Positions 63,750 through 64,000 of a stretch of 64,000 bases of DNA are shown here, piece by piece. Within the stretch, counting starts at the first letter, position 1, and each line of letters starts with the position of its first letter. This stretch comes from Chryseobacterium scophthalmum (GTDB taxonomy: Bacteria > Bacteroidota > Bacteroidia > Flavobacteriales > Weeksellaceae). The notes below the pieces were generated by a model. It ran no database searches. It was not told the origin of the DNA and saw nothing but the letters and a program-made list of their open reading frames with translations. Made by a program: the position numbers and the translations under genes. Location: assembly GCF_900143185.1 (NCBI RefSeq), contig NZ_FSRQ01000005.1, positions 1 to 64,000 on the forward strand, given 5' to 3'.

Positions 63750-64000
63750 TTATACATCATAATTAAGCATCACCACATTCGTTGTCGGGTGACATTGACA
63801 GGTAAGAACGAAGCCTCTGGCTACTTCTTCTTCGGTAAGCGCGTAGTTTTTTTCCATGAAAACTTCTCCTTCGAGAACTTCGGCTTTACACGTACAACAA
63901 ACTCCTCCTTTGCAAGCAAAAGGTACAGGAAGATTGTCTTTCAATGCTTTATCTAAGATACTCTCTTTTTTAGAATTAAGGTGGAACGAATATTCATCAT
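63750..64000 (-). CDS. paaE: 1,2-phenylacetyl-CoA epoxidase reductase PaaE (partial, 3' end)
   Basis: The frame runs off the right edge of the window, so only about 83 C-terminal residues are seen. They form a plant-type 2Fe-2S ferredoxin domain with 'PFACKGGVCCTCKAEV' (Cys-x4-Cys-x2-Cys) and the last Cys in 'VLTCQCHPTT'. This is the domain that in PaaE passes electrons from a flavin domain (outside the window) to PaaA. Position next to paaA confirms the call. Confidence 0.92.
   Translation of the reverse strand, partial: DEYSFHLNSKKESILDKALKDNLPVPFACKGGVCCTCKAEVLEGEVFMEKNYALTEEEVARGFVLTCQCHPTTNVVMLNYDV

Overview
The window looks like a Chryseobacterium-type member of the Flavobacteriia (Bacteroidota). 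The evidence is low GC, A-rich translation starts without clear Shine-Dalgarno sites, several TAnnTTTG (-7) promoter elements, type IX secretion genes (SprA and C-terminal sorting-domain proteins), a TonB-dependent receptor with its signal peptide, and many Bacteroidota-only families (DUF3810, DUF4241, COQ4-like, SMUG2-like, four-helix-bundle S23). Genus is an inference from overall protein similarity as I remember it.

Layout. 0.5-9.2 kb: a housekeeping run on the minus strand, ruvA-sprA-gcvH-vanZ. 9.8-19.1 kb: a plus-strand hydroxamate (NIS-type) siderophore locus made of a TonB receptor, a PLP decarboxylase, an IucA/IucC synthetase fused to an acyltransferase, an N-hydroxylase and a MATE exporter, with a Fur-box-like palindrome at its start. 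It lies between ruvA and maeB, which I recall as close neighbours in related genomes. 19.2-27.0 kb: maeB, a BadF-type kinase, GtrA, an acyltransferase, a sugar MFS transporter and a DUF3810 protein. 27.6-35.0 kb: secreted and T9SS proteins, one of them frameshifted at a tetranucleotide repeat, plus a TPR-HTH regulator and tRNA-Met. 35.1-38.2 kb: clpX, a HIT protein, greA (with a terminator-like hairpin in its leader), a lipoprotein and dtd. 38.4-51.7 kb: a mixed region of lipoproteins, membrane proteins, a metallophosphoesterase split by an in-frame amber codon, a wHTH regulator, an S23 gene bracketed by short tandem repeats, methyltransferases, a RAYT transposase with its palindromes, and a SMUG2-like glycosylase. 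51.8-64.0 kb: the phenylacetate (paa) catabolic run on the minus strand, paaE(partial)-A-B-C-D-G-H-(hyp)-I-(DUF6624)-J-Y-(esterase)-Z. It covers epoxidation of phenylacetyl-CoA, isomerisation to the oxepin, ring opening and beta-oxidation, but paaK and any regulator are not in the window.

The most unusual feature is the intergenic DNA. Eight paa gene junctions each carry a hairpin built from degenerate tandem octamers of the form TANCANTN, arranged as inverted arrays. Three of these have a central module resembling GAGATNCTTCG...CTCAGNATGACA. A paaC/paaB hairpin uses 7-mers, the siderophore locus has two hairpins of TTAAGA-type repeats (one with the same central module), and the S23 gene is itself bracketed by complementary (TTAG)n-like arrays. 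Together they look like a modular family of stem-forming intergenic elements. They are distinct from the RAYT-associated REP palindromes, which also occur here.
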